Shown piece by piece: positions 6,255 through 12,861 of a stretch of DNA of 13,425 nucleotides. The notes beneath the pieces were generated by a model that saw nothing but the letters and a program-made list of their open reading frames with translations, did not search any database and was not told where the DNA came from. The first letter of the stretch is position 1. Every line of letters begins with the position of its first letter. Source of the DNA: DASQLQ01 sp035629935 (GTDB taxonomy: Bacteria; Actinomycetota; CADDZG01; WHSQ01); NCBI GenBank assembly GCA_035629935.1, contig DASQLQ010000092.1:1-13425 (forward strand). The letters are read 5' to 3'. Made by a program: the position numbers and the translations under genes.

Positions 6255-7025
6255 TTAACGGCTGCGACGTCGAGTGGTCTTCTTGCGACCCGTCCTCTTC
6301 GCTGCGCCTCGCGCTGCGCCTGCCGCTTTGCGTGGGCTCGAACCGCGTGCCGCGGCTCGGGCTCCGGCACGCGCACCCGCAGTGGTCTTGCGGGCAGTTC
6401 GCGTGGCCTTGCGAGCGGTCTTACGTGCCGTTGACTTCCCGCGGCTCGCGGCCTTCCGAGCGGTGCTCTTCTTCCTACCGGTGCTCTTTTTGCGAGCCGG
6501 CGACTTCCGAGCGGTGCTCTTCTTCCTACCGGTGCTCTTCTTACGAGCCGTGCTCTTCTTACGAGCCGGCGACTTGCGCGCCGTGGACTTCTTGCGTCCG
6601 GTCGACTTCTTGCGAGCCGGCGATTTCCGAGCGGTGCTCTTCTTGCGTGCGGTGCTCTTCTTGCGTGCGGTGCTCTTCTTGCGAGCCGTGCTCTTCTTGC
6701 GAGCCGGCGACTTGCGCGCCGTGGACTTCTTGCGAGCCGGACTCTTTCGCGCCGTGCTCTTCTTACGTCCAGTGGTCTTCTTGCGAGCCGGCGACTTGCG
6801 GCGAGCGGTGCTCTTCCTTCGCCCACTCGACTTGCGAGCAGCGGATGTCTTCCCAGGTCGCGCTACATCGGCCACCGTCTCGGCTCCGGATGCAGCTGCC
6901 GACCGAACCGCGGCTACGGGACCACTGTCTCCACTTTCGGGCGAAACGGCATCAGCAGCAGTGTCGTACAAACCTGCAGTGAGATCCCTAGCCCTTTCAA
7001 CAAGACTCTTGTCCTCGTCTGGCAT
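6255..7025 (-). CDS. Histone-H1-like Lys/Arg/Ala/Ser/Pro repeat protein, probable nucleoid-associated protein
   Basis: A 256-residue protein with two parts. Residues 1-58 are mixed or acidic and probably helical. Residues 59-256 are extremely basic and low-complexity, built from KST(A/G)R units (about 15 between 71 and 201) interspersed with six KSPAR units, then ARK/GAR/AAR runs and a terminal RKKTTRRRSR. SPxK/R-type motifs bind the DNA minor groove in eukaryotic H1. Comparable tails occur on mycobacterial HupB, Chlamydia Hc1/Hc2 and Pseudomonas AlgP. No HU fold or other globular DNA-binding domain is visible, so it is not HupB itself. The expected role is DNA compaction or protection in the cytoplasm, possibly tuned by lysine acylation or methylation (inference). 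The ATG has an AAGGGGG Shine-Dalgarno about 5 nt upstream. It is divergent from a helical-bundle gene and is followed by a strong terminator, so it is probably monocistronic. Confidence 0.9.
   Translation of the reverse strand: MPDEDKSLVERARDLTAGLYDTAADAVSPESGDSGPVAAVRSAAASGAETVADVARPGKTSAARKSSGRRKSTARRKSPARKKTTGRKKSTARKSPARKKSTARKSPARKKSTARKKSTARKKSTARKKSTARKSPARKKSTGRKKSTARKSPARKKSTARKKSTGRKKSTARKSPARKKSTGRKKSTARKAASRGKSTARKTARKATRTARKTTAGARAGARAAARGSSPRKAAGAARGAAKRTGRKKTTRRRSR
6423..6815 (-). repeat. In-frame tandem repeat tract encoding KST(A/G)R / KSPAR units
   Basis: Irregular tandem repeats of 18 bp (KKSTAR) and 15 bp (KSPAR) encode residues 71-201 of the histone-like protein. On the plus strand they appear as recurring GTGCTCTTCTT(G/A)CG and GAGCCGGCGACTT blocks. 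Units keep the reading frame, since repeat lengths are multiples of 3. Near-identical copies make expansion, contraction and misassembly plausible here. Confidence 0.9.
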
Positions 7026-7162
7026 GTTGCCCCCTTCTCTTCGACTACCTGTTGGTTAACGTGCTTACTGTGTTTACTTACCCAAATACTAGGTTTGTTT
7101 ATCCGAAACAGCTAAAGGAAACAAGTCGAACAACGTCTAGCGATTGACTAGGAGTCATCGAA
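7026..7162. promoter_or_regulatory. Divergent intergenic region between histone-like and helical-bundle genes
   Basis: 137 bp, distinctly more AT-rich than its surroundings, separating two divergent starts. A TAGGTT at 7090-7095 (plus) and a TAGTAT at 7086-7091 (minus) both fit TANNNT -10 patterns and would overlap back to back. Neither has a good -35. Two TTTACT/TTACT copies sit at 7065-7078. The plus-strand gene has a good Shine-Dalgarno (AGGAG, 7150-7154) 8 nt before its ATG. Promoter positions are tentative; that regulation originates here is likely from the gene arrangement. Confidence 0.45.
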
Positions 7163-7645
7163 ATGAACGACAAACTGCTCAAGATCTATCTCAATGATCA
7201 TCTCGCGGGGTCGATGGCCGGCCTCGAGTTAGCTAAACGATGTTGTTCGAGCAATGAAGGAACACCCCTAGGTGACTTCCTCGAGCGACTGATCGAAGAG
7301 ATCGAGGGAGACAAATCGGCGCTGGAGGAACTGATGGACACGCTCGGTGCGCCGAAGGATCCGGTCAAGCAGCTCGCTGCATGGGCGGGAGAGAAACTCG
7401 GCCGCCTGAAGATGAACGGGCAATTGACCGGCTATTCGGACCTGAGTCGTCTGGAAGAGCTGGAGGGGTTGTCTCTGGGCGTGGAAGGGAAGCTTTCGCT
7501 GTGGCGATCGCTCAATGAGGTCGCCGACCACGACTCCCGCTTAGCGACTACGGATTTGGACGGACTGATGAGCAAGGCGCGGAAACAGCGTGAGGATCTC
7601 GAGGTGCACCGCCTGGAGGCGGCGTCGAAGGCGCTGGCGAGCTAA
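7163..7645 (+). CDS. Conserved hypothetical all-helical protein, possibly ferritin-like
   Basis: A 160-residue soluble protein with no signal peptide. It appears to fold as four amphipathic helices: about 4-28 (LLKIYLNDHLAGSMAGLELA), 34-61 (acidic FLERLIEEIEGDKSALEELM), 92-122 and 129-158. The family feel (YLNDHLAG near the N-terminus, then KLGRLKMNGQL and a GKLSLWRSL segment) recalls an uncharacterised actinobacterial protein group. Candidate metal ligands (Glu22, Glu45, His123, His149) could suit a ferritin-like di-metal bundle, but no canonical ExxH pair is clear, so this is inference. An AGGAG Shine-Dalgarno lies 8 nt before the ATG. It is divergent from the histone-like gene and converges, 3 bp apart, on the zinc-ribbon gene. 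It is not recognised as a named gene. Confidence 0.9.
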   Translation: MNDKLLKIYLNDHLAGSMAGLELAKRCCSSNEGTPLGDFLERLIEEIEGDKSALEELMDTLGAPKDPVKQLAAWAGEKLGRLKMNGQLTGYSDLSRLEELEGLSLGVEGKLSLWRSLNEVADHDSRLATTDLDGLMSKARKQREDLEVHRLEAASKALAS

Positions 7646-7648
7646 GGA

Positions 7649-7858
7649 TTAGATCCCGGAACCGGGATCGAGGTCGAGTTTGCCTTCGATCAGCCACAGG
7701 TTCTGGCGCACGCAACGAGGGCAGAGAGCGATCCTGCGGTTGTTCACGTCTGGCATCTCTTGCCAACCGAGGGGGGCCACGCCCTGACGTCGCGGTTCAC
7801 TTTCACCGCAGTACGAGCAGAAGACGCGATTCCTCAGATCAGACCCCTGGTCACCCAC
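7649..7858 (-). CDS. Small zinc-ribbon protein downstream of atpC
   Basis: A 69-residue protein with two CxxC knuckles, CSYC (Cys14, Cys17) and CPRC (Cys46, Cys49), separated by 28 residues. This is a four-Cys zinc ribbon that probably binds one Zn ion. The middle (RRQGVAPLGWQEMPDVNNRRIAL) is not catalytic-looking; a nucleic-acid or protein contact role is possible but unproven. The GTG start at 7858 lies 18 bp past the atpC stop with no good Shine-Dalgarno, and the reading frame is the same as atpC, separated only by its TAG. No ATG is available upstream. It is probably the last gene of the ATP synthase transcript and ends 3 bp from the convergent helical-bundle gene. Confidence 0.75.
   Translation of the reverse strand: MGDQGSDLRNRVFCSYCGESEPRRQGVAPLGWQEMPDVNNRRIALCPRCVRQNLWLIEGKLDLDPGSGI
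7652..7669. repeat. Perfect inverted repeat at the convergent gene ends
   Basis: GATCCCGG-AA-CCGGGATC is a perfect 8-bp palindromic arm pair with a 2-nt centre. It begins 7 bp after the plus-strand stop and lies inside the last codons of the zinc-ribbon gene (encoding LDPGSGI). No T-run follows on either strand, so it is not a classic intrinsic terminator. It may slow transcription or protect 3' ends of the converging mRNAs. Confidence 0.6.
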
Positions 7859-7876
7859 GGGGGTAATTGTGCGGCA

Positions 7877-8278
7877 CTAGTCTCGGCCGAGCTCAGGTCC
7901 GGCCATCGCGGCCCGCATCTTCGCCTCAGCGTGCTGATCGACGTCTTCGTCGCGTTCTTTCTGCGCTTGTTCGATCCGTTTGATGGCCTCGGCGGCATCG
8001 ATGTCCCCCGCCTCTTCCGCATCGTCGGCGAGCACGATCACGTGGTAATCGTCGACCGGGCCCGACGCCTCGAGGAAGCCGCCGGGCACCACGTACTGCT
8101 GTCGAGAGCTGCCATCGATGATCGTGACCAGGCCGGGAACGAGAGCGGCAAGGAAGGGGATGTGGCCGCGCATGATCCCGAACTCTCCCTCGGGTGAGCG
8201 CGCGATCACGAGCTCGGCTTCGCCCTCCCACATGGCTTCCTCGGGAGTCACGATGCTCACCTTCATATTGCCGGCCAT
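7877..8278 (-). CDS. atpC: F1 ATP synthase epsilon subunit
   Basis: Rotor-stalk subunit of F1 that couples and inhibits ATP hydrolysis. In 133 residues it shows the N-terminal beta-sandwich (VSIVTPEEAMWEGEAELVIA, about 7-26), SPEGEFGIMRGHIPFLAAL (28-46), QYVVPGGFLEA (61-71) and a C-terminal helical region rich in Glu, Lys and Ala (about 88-125). The helical part ends in a short MAGPELGRD tail and reads as one long helix more than a clear two-helix hairpin. The ATG start at 8278 has GAGGA 5 nt upstream and begins 11 bp after atpD stops; an alternative ATG is residue 5. It is the last F1 gene of the operon. Confidence 0.96.
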   Translation of the reverse strand: MAGNMKVSIVTPEEAMWEGEAELVIARSPEGEFGIMRGHIPFLAALVPGLVTIIDGSSRQQYVVPGGFLEASGPVDDYHVIVLADDAEEAGDIDAAEAIKRIEQAQKERDEDVDQHAEAKMRAAMAGPELGRD

Positions 8279-8289
8279 CTCAGTCCTCG

Positions 8290-9735
8290 CTAGTCGTTGA
8301 GCTCTTTGGCTTTGGCCTGAGCTTCTTCGATGCCGCCGACCATGTAGAAGGCCTGCTCAGGTAGGTCGTCGTACTCACCCTCGACGAGGCCTTTGAAGCT
8401 CTCGACGGTCTCTTCCTTGCTCACGTACTTGCCGGGGATTCCGGTGAACTGCTCGGCAACGAAGAACGGCTGGGAAAGGAAGCGCTGGATCTTGCGGGCT
8501 CGTTGCACGGTGATCCGGTCCTCTTCCGACAACTCATCGATACCGAGGATGGCGATGATGTCCTGGAGGTCCTTATAACGCTGGAGGCTCCGCTGCACCT
8601 GCAAGGCGACGTCGTAGTGCTCCTGACCCACGTACCGGGGGTCCAGGATCCGCGAGGTCGAGTCGAGCGGGTCGACGGCCGGGTAGATGCCCAGCTCGGA
8701 GATCGCTCGGGACAACACCGTGGTGGCGTCGAGGTGAGCGAACGTCGTGTGGGGGGCCGGGTCGGTGATGTCGTCGGCGGGCACGTAGATGGCTTGCAGA
8801 GAAGTGATCGAACGACCCTTGGTCGAGGTGATGCGCTCCTGCAGCTCACCCATCTCTTCCGACAGCGTGGGCTGGTAACCCACGGCCGAAGGCATACGAC
8901 CGAGGAGCGTGGAGACCTCGGAACCGGCCTGAACGAACCGGAAGATGTTGTCTACGAACAAGAGCACGTCCTGGTGCTCCTCGTCACGGAAGTACTCCGC
9001 CATCGTGAGCGCCGACAGGGCAACACGGAGCCGCACGCCCGGGGGCTCATCCATCTGGCCGTAAACGAGCGCCGTCTTGTCGATGACGCCCGACTCCTTC
9101 ATCTCGATCAGGAGGTCGGTGCCCTCACGAGTACGCTCGCCGACGCCGGCGAACACGGAGACACCGGAATGCTGCTCGGCGACGCGGTAGATCATCTCCT
9201 GGATGACGACGGTCTTGCCGACGCCGGCACCGCCGAACATCCCGATCTTTCCGCCCTGCACGTAAGGCTCGATGAGGTCGATGACCTTGATACCGGTCTC
9301 GAACATCTCGGTCTTGGGCTCGAGCTCGTCGAACGGAGGTGGCTGGCGATGGATCGGCCACCGCTTGGTGTCGGCCGGAAGCTCGGAACCATCAACAGGC
9401 TCGCCGAGCACGTTGTAGACGTGACCCAGGGTGGACGGCCCGACCGGAACGGTGATGGGTGCCCCGGTGTTCGTGACCACGGCGCCTCGCACGAGACCAT
9501 CGGTCTGCTTCATGCAGATGGCCTTGACTGTGTTGTGGCCGATGTGCTGGCTGACCTCTGCGGTGATGGTGTCGGTCTTGCCCTCCATCGTGCGCTCGAC
9601 CGTCAACGCGAAGTCCAACTCGGGAAGAGCGTCGGGGGGGAACTCGACCTCGATGACCGGACCGGTGATCGTGAGGATCCGGCCTTCGGCCTTCGTGCCC
9701 TTCTTCTCGCTGGTGCTTTCTTCGATGACTGCCAC
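8290..9735 (-). CDS. atpD: F1 ATP synthase beta subunit
   Basis: Catalytic subunit, 481 residues. It has a short charged N-terminal extension (about 1-16) before the beta-barrel start (GRILTITGPVIEVEFPPDAL), Walker A GGAGVGKT (168-175), GVGERTREG with the catalytic Glu200, Walker B LLFVDNIFRF (258-267), the ATPase alpha/beta signature PAVDPLDSTS (352-361) and an intact DELSEED lever motif (400-406). It starts at GTG 9735, preceded at 5 nt by a perfect AGGAGG that overlaps the atpG stop codon, which should give high translation and coupling. Nothing unusual in the active site. Confidence 0.99.
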   Translation of the reverse strand: MAVIEESTSEKKGTKAEGRILTITGPVIEVEFPPDALPELDFALTVERTMEGKTDTITAEVSQHIGHNTVKAICMKQTDGLVRGAVVTNTGAPITVPVGPSTLGHVYNVLGEPVDGSELPADTKRWPIHRQPPPFDELEPKTEMFETGIKVIDLIEPYVQGGKIGMFGGAGVGKTVVIQEMIYRVAEQHSGVSVFAGVGERTREGTDLLIEMKESGVIDKTALVYGQMDEPPGVRLRVALSALTMAEYFRDEEHQDVLLFVDNIFRFVQAGSEVSTLLGRMPSAVGYQPTLSEEMGELQERITSTKGRSITSLQAIYVPADDITDPAPHTTFAHLDATTVLSRAISELGIYPAVDPLDSTSRILDPRYVGQEHYDVALQVQRSLQRYKDLQDIIAILGIDELSEEDRITVQRARKIQRFLSQPFFVAEQFTGIPGKYVSKEETVESFKGLVEGEYDDLPEQAFYMVGGIEEAQAKAKELND

Positions 9736-9740
9736 GCTTT

Positions 9741-9747
9741 CCTCCTA
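9741..9747 (-). promoter_or_regulatory. Consensus Shine-Dalgarno of atpD fused to the atpG stop codon
   Basis: The minus strand reads TAGGAGG, with the atpG stop TAG and AGGAGG sharing two bases, 5 nt before the GTG of atpD. This supports the GTG start and the 3:1 excess of beta over gamma through efficient reinitiation (inference). Confidence 0.8.
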
Positions 9748-10641
9748 GTGCTCGGCTTCGGCGGCTTGGCCAAGTGCCTCGGCCCCGCCGATGACTTCCA
9801 TGATCTCGGTCGTGATCTCGGCCTGACGGGCTTGGTTGTACTCACGCGTCAGGTTGTCGATCAGTTCGTCCGCGTTGTCGGTCGCCGCCTTCATTGCCCG
9901 GCGACGTGCGGCGTGCTCCGAGGCTGCCGCTTCGAGCATCCCCTGCAGCACGGCCCCCTCCACGTAACGAGGAAGCAGGTAGCCCAAGATGTCCTCCGGC
10001 TCCGGCTCGAAGATGTAATTGGCCTTCTGGCCGGTGTCTTCCTCGGTCTCTTCTTCTTCGAACTCTTCCTTCGGGACCGGCAAGAGCTTCAGCACCGTTG
10101 CCCGCTGTGTCAGAGCCGATTCGAACTTCGTGTAGGCGATCCTGACCTCATCCACGTCGCCGTCGATGAAGGCCTGAGCGGCACCCTTCGCCACATCCCG
10201 GGCGTTCTCGATACGCGGCTGGTCCGAGTAACCCTGCCAAGAGTCGGCGATGTCGTATCCCCGGAACTTGAAGTAGCTAAGTCCCTTCTTGCCGGACACG
10301 AACAACTTGTTGCTCCCGGCGTCCTGCATGTCGCGCTCGGCCGCTCGGATGACGTTCGAGTTGTAAGCACCCGCCAGACCACGATCGGCGGTGATGACGA
10401 TGTAGCCGACGGTCCCGCCCTTCTCGCGGTCTTTCAGCAGAGGGTGGTCGATGTTCGTTGCGTTCCTGGCGACCGAGCCCATCAGCTGTCGCATGGTTTC
10501 GGCGTAGGGACGAGCCGCCTGGACCCGACGCTGTGCCTTGATGATGCGTGAGGAAGCGATCAGCTCCATGGCGCGCGTGATCTTCTGGGTCGACTTGACC
10601 GACCCGATCCGCCGTTTTACCGCCCGGAGCTGCCCACCCAT
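9745..10641 (-). CDS. atpG: F1 ATP synthase gamma subunit
   Basis: Central rotor shaft of F1, 298 residues. The N-terminal helix carries LRAVKRRIGSVKSTQKITRA (5-24), the Rossmann-like middle has GYIVITADRGLAGAYNSNVI (79-98), and the C-terminal helix has SEHAARRRAMKAATDNADEL (241-260). Between the core and the C-terminal helix there is a highly acidic insert (residues 191-202, EEEETEED-like), longer than in E. coli. The ATG start abuts the atpA stop (TAGATG), with GGAG 8 nt upstream inside atpA, indicating coupling. The identity is clear; the acidic loop is the only unusual part. Confidence 0.98.
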   Translation of the reverse strand: MGGQLRAVKRRIGSVKSTQKITRAMELIASSRIIKAQRRVQAARPYAETMRQLMGSVARNATNIDHPLLKDREKGGTVGYIVITADRGLAGAYNSNVIRAAERDMQDAGSNKLFVSGKKGLSYFKFRGYDIADSWQGYSDQPRIENARDVAKGAAQAFIDGDVDEVRIAYTKFESALTQRATVLKLLPVPKEEFEEEETEEDTGQKANYIFEPEPEDILGYLLPRYVEGAVLQGMLEAAASEHAARRRAMKAATDNADELIDNLTREYNQARQAEITTEIMEVIGGAEALGQAAEAEH

Positions 10642-12300
10642 CTATTTGTCTCCCGATCCCTCTTCGTCCTGCGGCTCGTTAGAACCAGCGTCGCCGGCTT
10701 CTGCAGCCGGGGCGTCGGTTGGTTCGGGGACGCCCTCTTTGGCCGCGACGGTCTCGACGGTGTCCACCTTGTCGGTGAAAGACGACTTGAACTCGTCGAC
10801 CGCCTTTCCGAGTGCCTCGATGGTGTCGTCCTCGAGCTTGCCGCTCTCGCGGATCTTCTCGCCGAGACCACTGTGGCGCGAACGAAGGTGCTCGAGCATG
10901 TCGCGCTCGAACTCGCCAACTTTCTCCAAGGGGATGTCGTCGAGGTAGCCGTTCGTCGCCGCCCAGATCGACATGATCTGGTCCTCGACCGGGAACGGCG
11001 TGTACTGAGGCTGCTTGAGGATCTCGACGATGCGGGCACCTCTGTCCAGCTGTGCCTGCGACGCCTTGTCGAGGTCCGAACCGAACTCGGCGAACGCTTC
11101 GAGCTCGCGGTACTGGGCGAGGTCGAGACGCAAACGACCGGCGACGGACTTCATCGCCTTGGTCTGAGCGTTACCGCCGACTCGGGAGACCGAGATACCG
11201 ACGTTGATGGCCGGGCGGACACCCGAGAAGAACAGGTCCGACTCGAGGAAGATCTGGCCGTCGGTGATCGAGATCACGTTCGTCGGGATGTAGGCGGAAA
11301 CGTCTCCACCCTTCGTCTCGATGATCGGGAGCGCCGTCATCGATCCGGCGCCGCGCTCGTCCGACAGCTTGGCTGCACGCTCGAGCAAACGGGAGTGCAG
11401 GTAGAAGACGTCGCCCGGGTAAGCCTCACGGCCCGGAGGACGACGCAGGAGCAGCGACAGCTGCCGATAGGCGATGGCCTGCTTGGAGAGGTCGTCGTAA
11501 ACGATCAGCGCGTGCTGGCCGTTCTCCATCCAGTGCTGGCCCAGTGCGCAACCTGCATACGGGGCGAGGTACTGGAAGGGGGCCGGATCGGACGCCGGCG
11601 AGTTGACGACAACCGTGTACTCCATGGCGTCGGCTTCTTCGAGTGCGCCGACCACCTCCGCAACCGTCGAAGCTTTCTGTCCGACGGCGACGTAGATGCA
11701 CTTAACGGCTTCGTCGGTGCCCCAGAGCTGGCGCTGGTTGATGATCGCGTCGATGGCGATGGCCGTCTTTCCGGTCTGACGGTCGCCGATGATCAGCTGT
11801 CGCTGACCACGGCCGATCGGGGTCATGCCGTCGATGGCCTTGATACCGGTCTGGAGAGGCTCACCTACCGGTTGGCGGTCGGTCACACCGGGGGCCTGGA
11901 CCTCCAGAGCACGGGTGCCTTCTGACTTGATGGCGCCCTTGCCGTCGATCGGCTCGCCCAGTGCGTTGATGACGCGCCCCAACATCCCGTCGCCGACGGG
12001 GATCGAGAGGATCTTGCCGGTCTGCTTGACCGCGGCCCCCTCTTCGATGTGGCTGTCTTCGCCGAGAACGACGGCGCCGATCTCGTCCTCTTCGAGGTTC
12101 ATGGCGAGGCCGATGGTTCCGCCGGGGAACTCGAGCATCTCGTTCGCCATCACACCAGGAAGCCCCGAGATGCGAGCGATACCGTCACCTACCTCCCGCA
12201 CGTAACCGACTTCCTCACGTTCAACCGAAGTCTTGAAATCGGTGACGTACTGGCGGAGAACCGAAGAGATCTCCTTCGGATCGATCCTTAGTTCAGTCAT
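10642..12300 (-). CDS. atpA: F1 ATP synthase alpha subunit with extended acidic C-terminus
   Basis: Regulatory nucleotide-binding subunit of F1. In 552 residues it shows the N-terminal beta-barrel, Walker A GDRQTGKT (172-179), YDDLSKQAIAYRQLSLLLRR (268-287), the arginine-finger segment SVSRVGG (Arg373) and a normal helical C-domain to about 508. A further 40 or so residues form an Ala/Glu/Pro-rich, low-complexity acidic tail (about 512-552) not found in the 513-residue E. coli protein. Mycobacteria also carry an alpha C-terminal extension that restrains ATP hydrolysis, so a similar role is possible but the sequence is not obviously alike. The ATG start has GGGAGA 4 nt upstream and follows atpH by 18 bp. 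Confidence 0.99.
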   Translation of the reverse strand: MTELRIDPKEISSVLRQYVTDFKTSVEREEVGYVREVGDGIARISGLPGVMANEMLEFPGGTIGLAMNLEEDEIGAVVLGEDSHIEEGAAVKQTGKILSIPVGDGMLGRVINALGEPIDGKGAIKSEGTRALEVQAPGVTDRQPVGEPLQTGIKAIDGMTPIGRGQRQLIIGDRQTGKTAIAIDAIINQRQLWGTDEAVKCIYVAVGQKASTVAEVVGALEEADAMEYTVVVNSPASDPAPFQYLAPYAGCALGQHWMENGQHALIVYDDLSKQAIAYRQLSLLLRRPPGREAYPGDVFYLHSRLLERAAKLSDERGAGSMTALPIIETKGGDVSAYIPTNVISITDGQIFLESDLFFSGVRPAINVGISVSRVGGNAQTKAMKSVAGRLRLDLAQYRELEAFAEFGSDLDKASQAQLDRGARIVEILKQPQYTPFPVEDQIMSIWAATNGYLDDIPLEKVGEFERDMLEHLRSRHSGLGEKIRESGKLEDDTIEALGKAVDEFKSSFTDKVDTVETVAAKEGVPEPTDAPAAEAGDAGSNEPQDEEGSGDK

Positions 12301-12318
12301 TGATTCTCCCTTGTGGCT

Positions 12319-12861
12319 TTACCGGCGTCCGCCGACTTGCGACTTGAGTGCTGCGAGCTTCTTCTTGACGGATCCGTCGATGACCGTGTCCCCGACGGTG
12401 GCGACGATCCCGCCGATGACCGACGGATCGACGATGACTTTGACCTCGACGTTCTTGCCGGTGGCCTTCGACAGCGCCTCGGTGAGCTGCTTCTGCTGCG
12501 TCTCATCGAGAGGCACCGCCGACCTGACCTCTGCAACGACCGAGTTACGAGCTTCGGCCGCGAGCCTCGTGAGCTCCTCGAGGATTTCCGGCAGGTAGCG
12601 GGCACGACCCTGCTCGACCACGAATGAGAGAAGGCCGAGCGTGTGCGGTGACACCTTGTCGGCAAGCAGTTCGTCGAGGACCTTGTTGCGCTGAGCCTTG
12701 TCGACGCCTTGGTCGGCCAGAACCTGCTTGAGCTCGTGGTTGGACTCGAGCACTTTGCCGAAACGGAAGAGCTCGTCCTCGACGCGATCGATCTCGCCCT
12801 CGGCCTTAACGACCCGGAACAGGGCTTGTGCGTAACCGGTGATGAGCTCGTCGGACACCAT
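12319..12861 (-). CDS. atpH: F1 ATP synthase delta subunit
   Basis: Peripheral-stalk subunit attaching F1 to the b subunits. Its 180 residues match the usual single-domain delta, unlike the b-delta fusion of mycobacteria. The N-terminal helical bundle begins ELITGYAQALFRVVKAEGEI (5-24), and the C-terminal signature VIVDPSVIGGIVATVGDTVI precedes the closing KKKLAALK. The ATG overlaps the atpF stop by one base (TGATG), indicating translational coupling. Confidence 0.97.
   Translation of the reverse strand: MVSDELITGYAQALFRVVKAEGEIDRVEDELFRFGKVLESNHELKQVLADQGVDKAQRNKVLDELLADKVSPHTLGLLSFVVEQGRARYLPEILEELTRLAAEARNSVVAEVRSAVPLDETQQKQLTEALSKATGKNVEVKVIVDPSVIGGIVATVGDTVIDGSVKKKLAALKSQVGGRR

Noticed and set aside
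6423..6815. Repeats considered as a CRISPR or satellite array
   Set aside because: Units are 15/18 bp, contiguous, in frame and without spacers, so they are coding repeats of the histone-like protein.
6274..7059. Hydrophobic 261-codon plus-strand frame with repeated LFLRAV units
   Set aside because: It is the reverse complement of the Lys/Arg repeat gene (AAG/CGC codons read as CTT/GCG). The minus-strand reading has a good Shine-Dalgarno, a terminator and a known protein type.
7649..7879. Stop-codon readthrough from atpC into the in-frame zinc ribbon
   Set aside because: The epsilon subunit is already full length and nothing around the TAG suggests readthrough. A separate GTG start is simpler.
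8503..10551. 682-codon open frame on the plus strand opposite atpD and atpG
   Set aside because: It lies entirely antisense to two unmistakable genes. Its composition (His/Leu/Val/Asp-rich, no domain) is the usual mirror of high-GC coding sequence.
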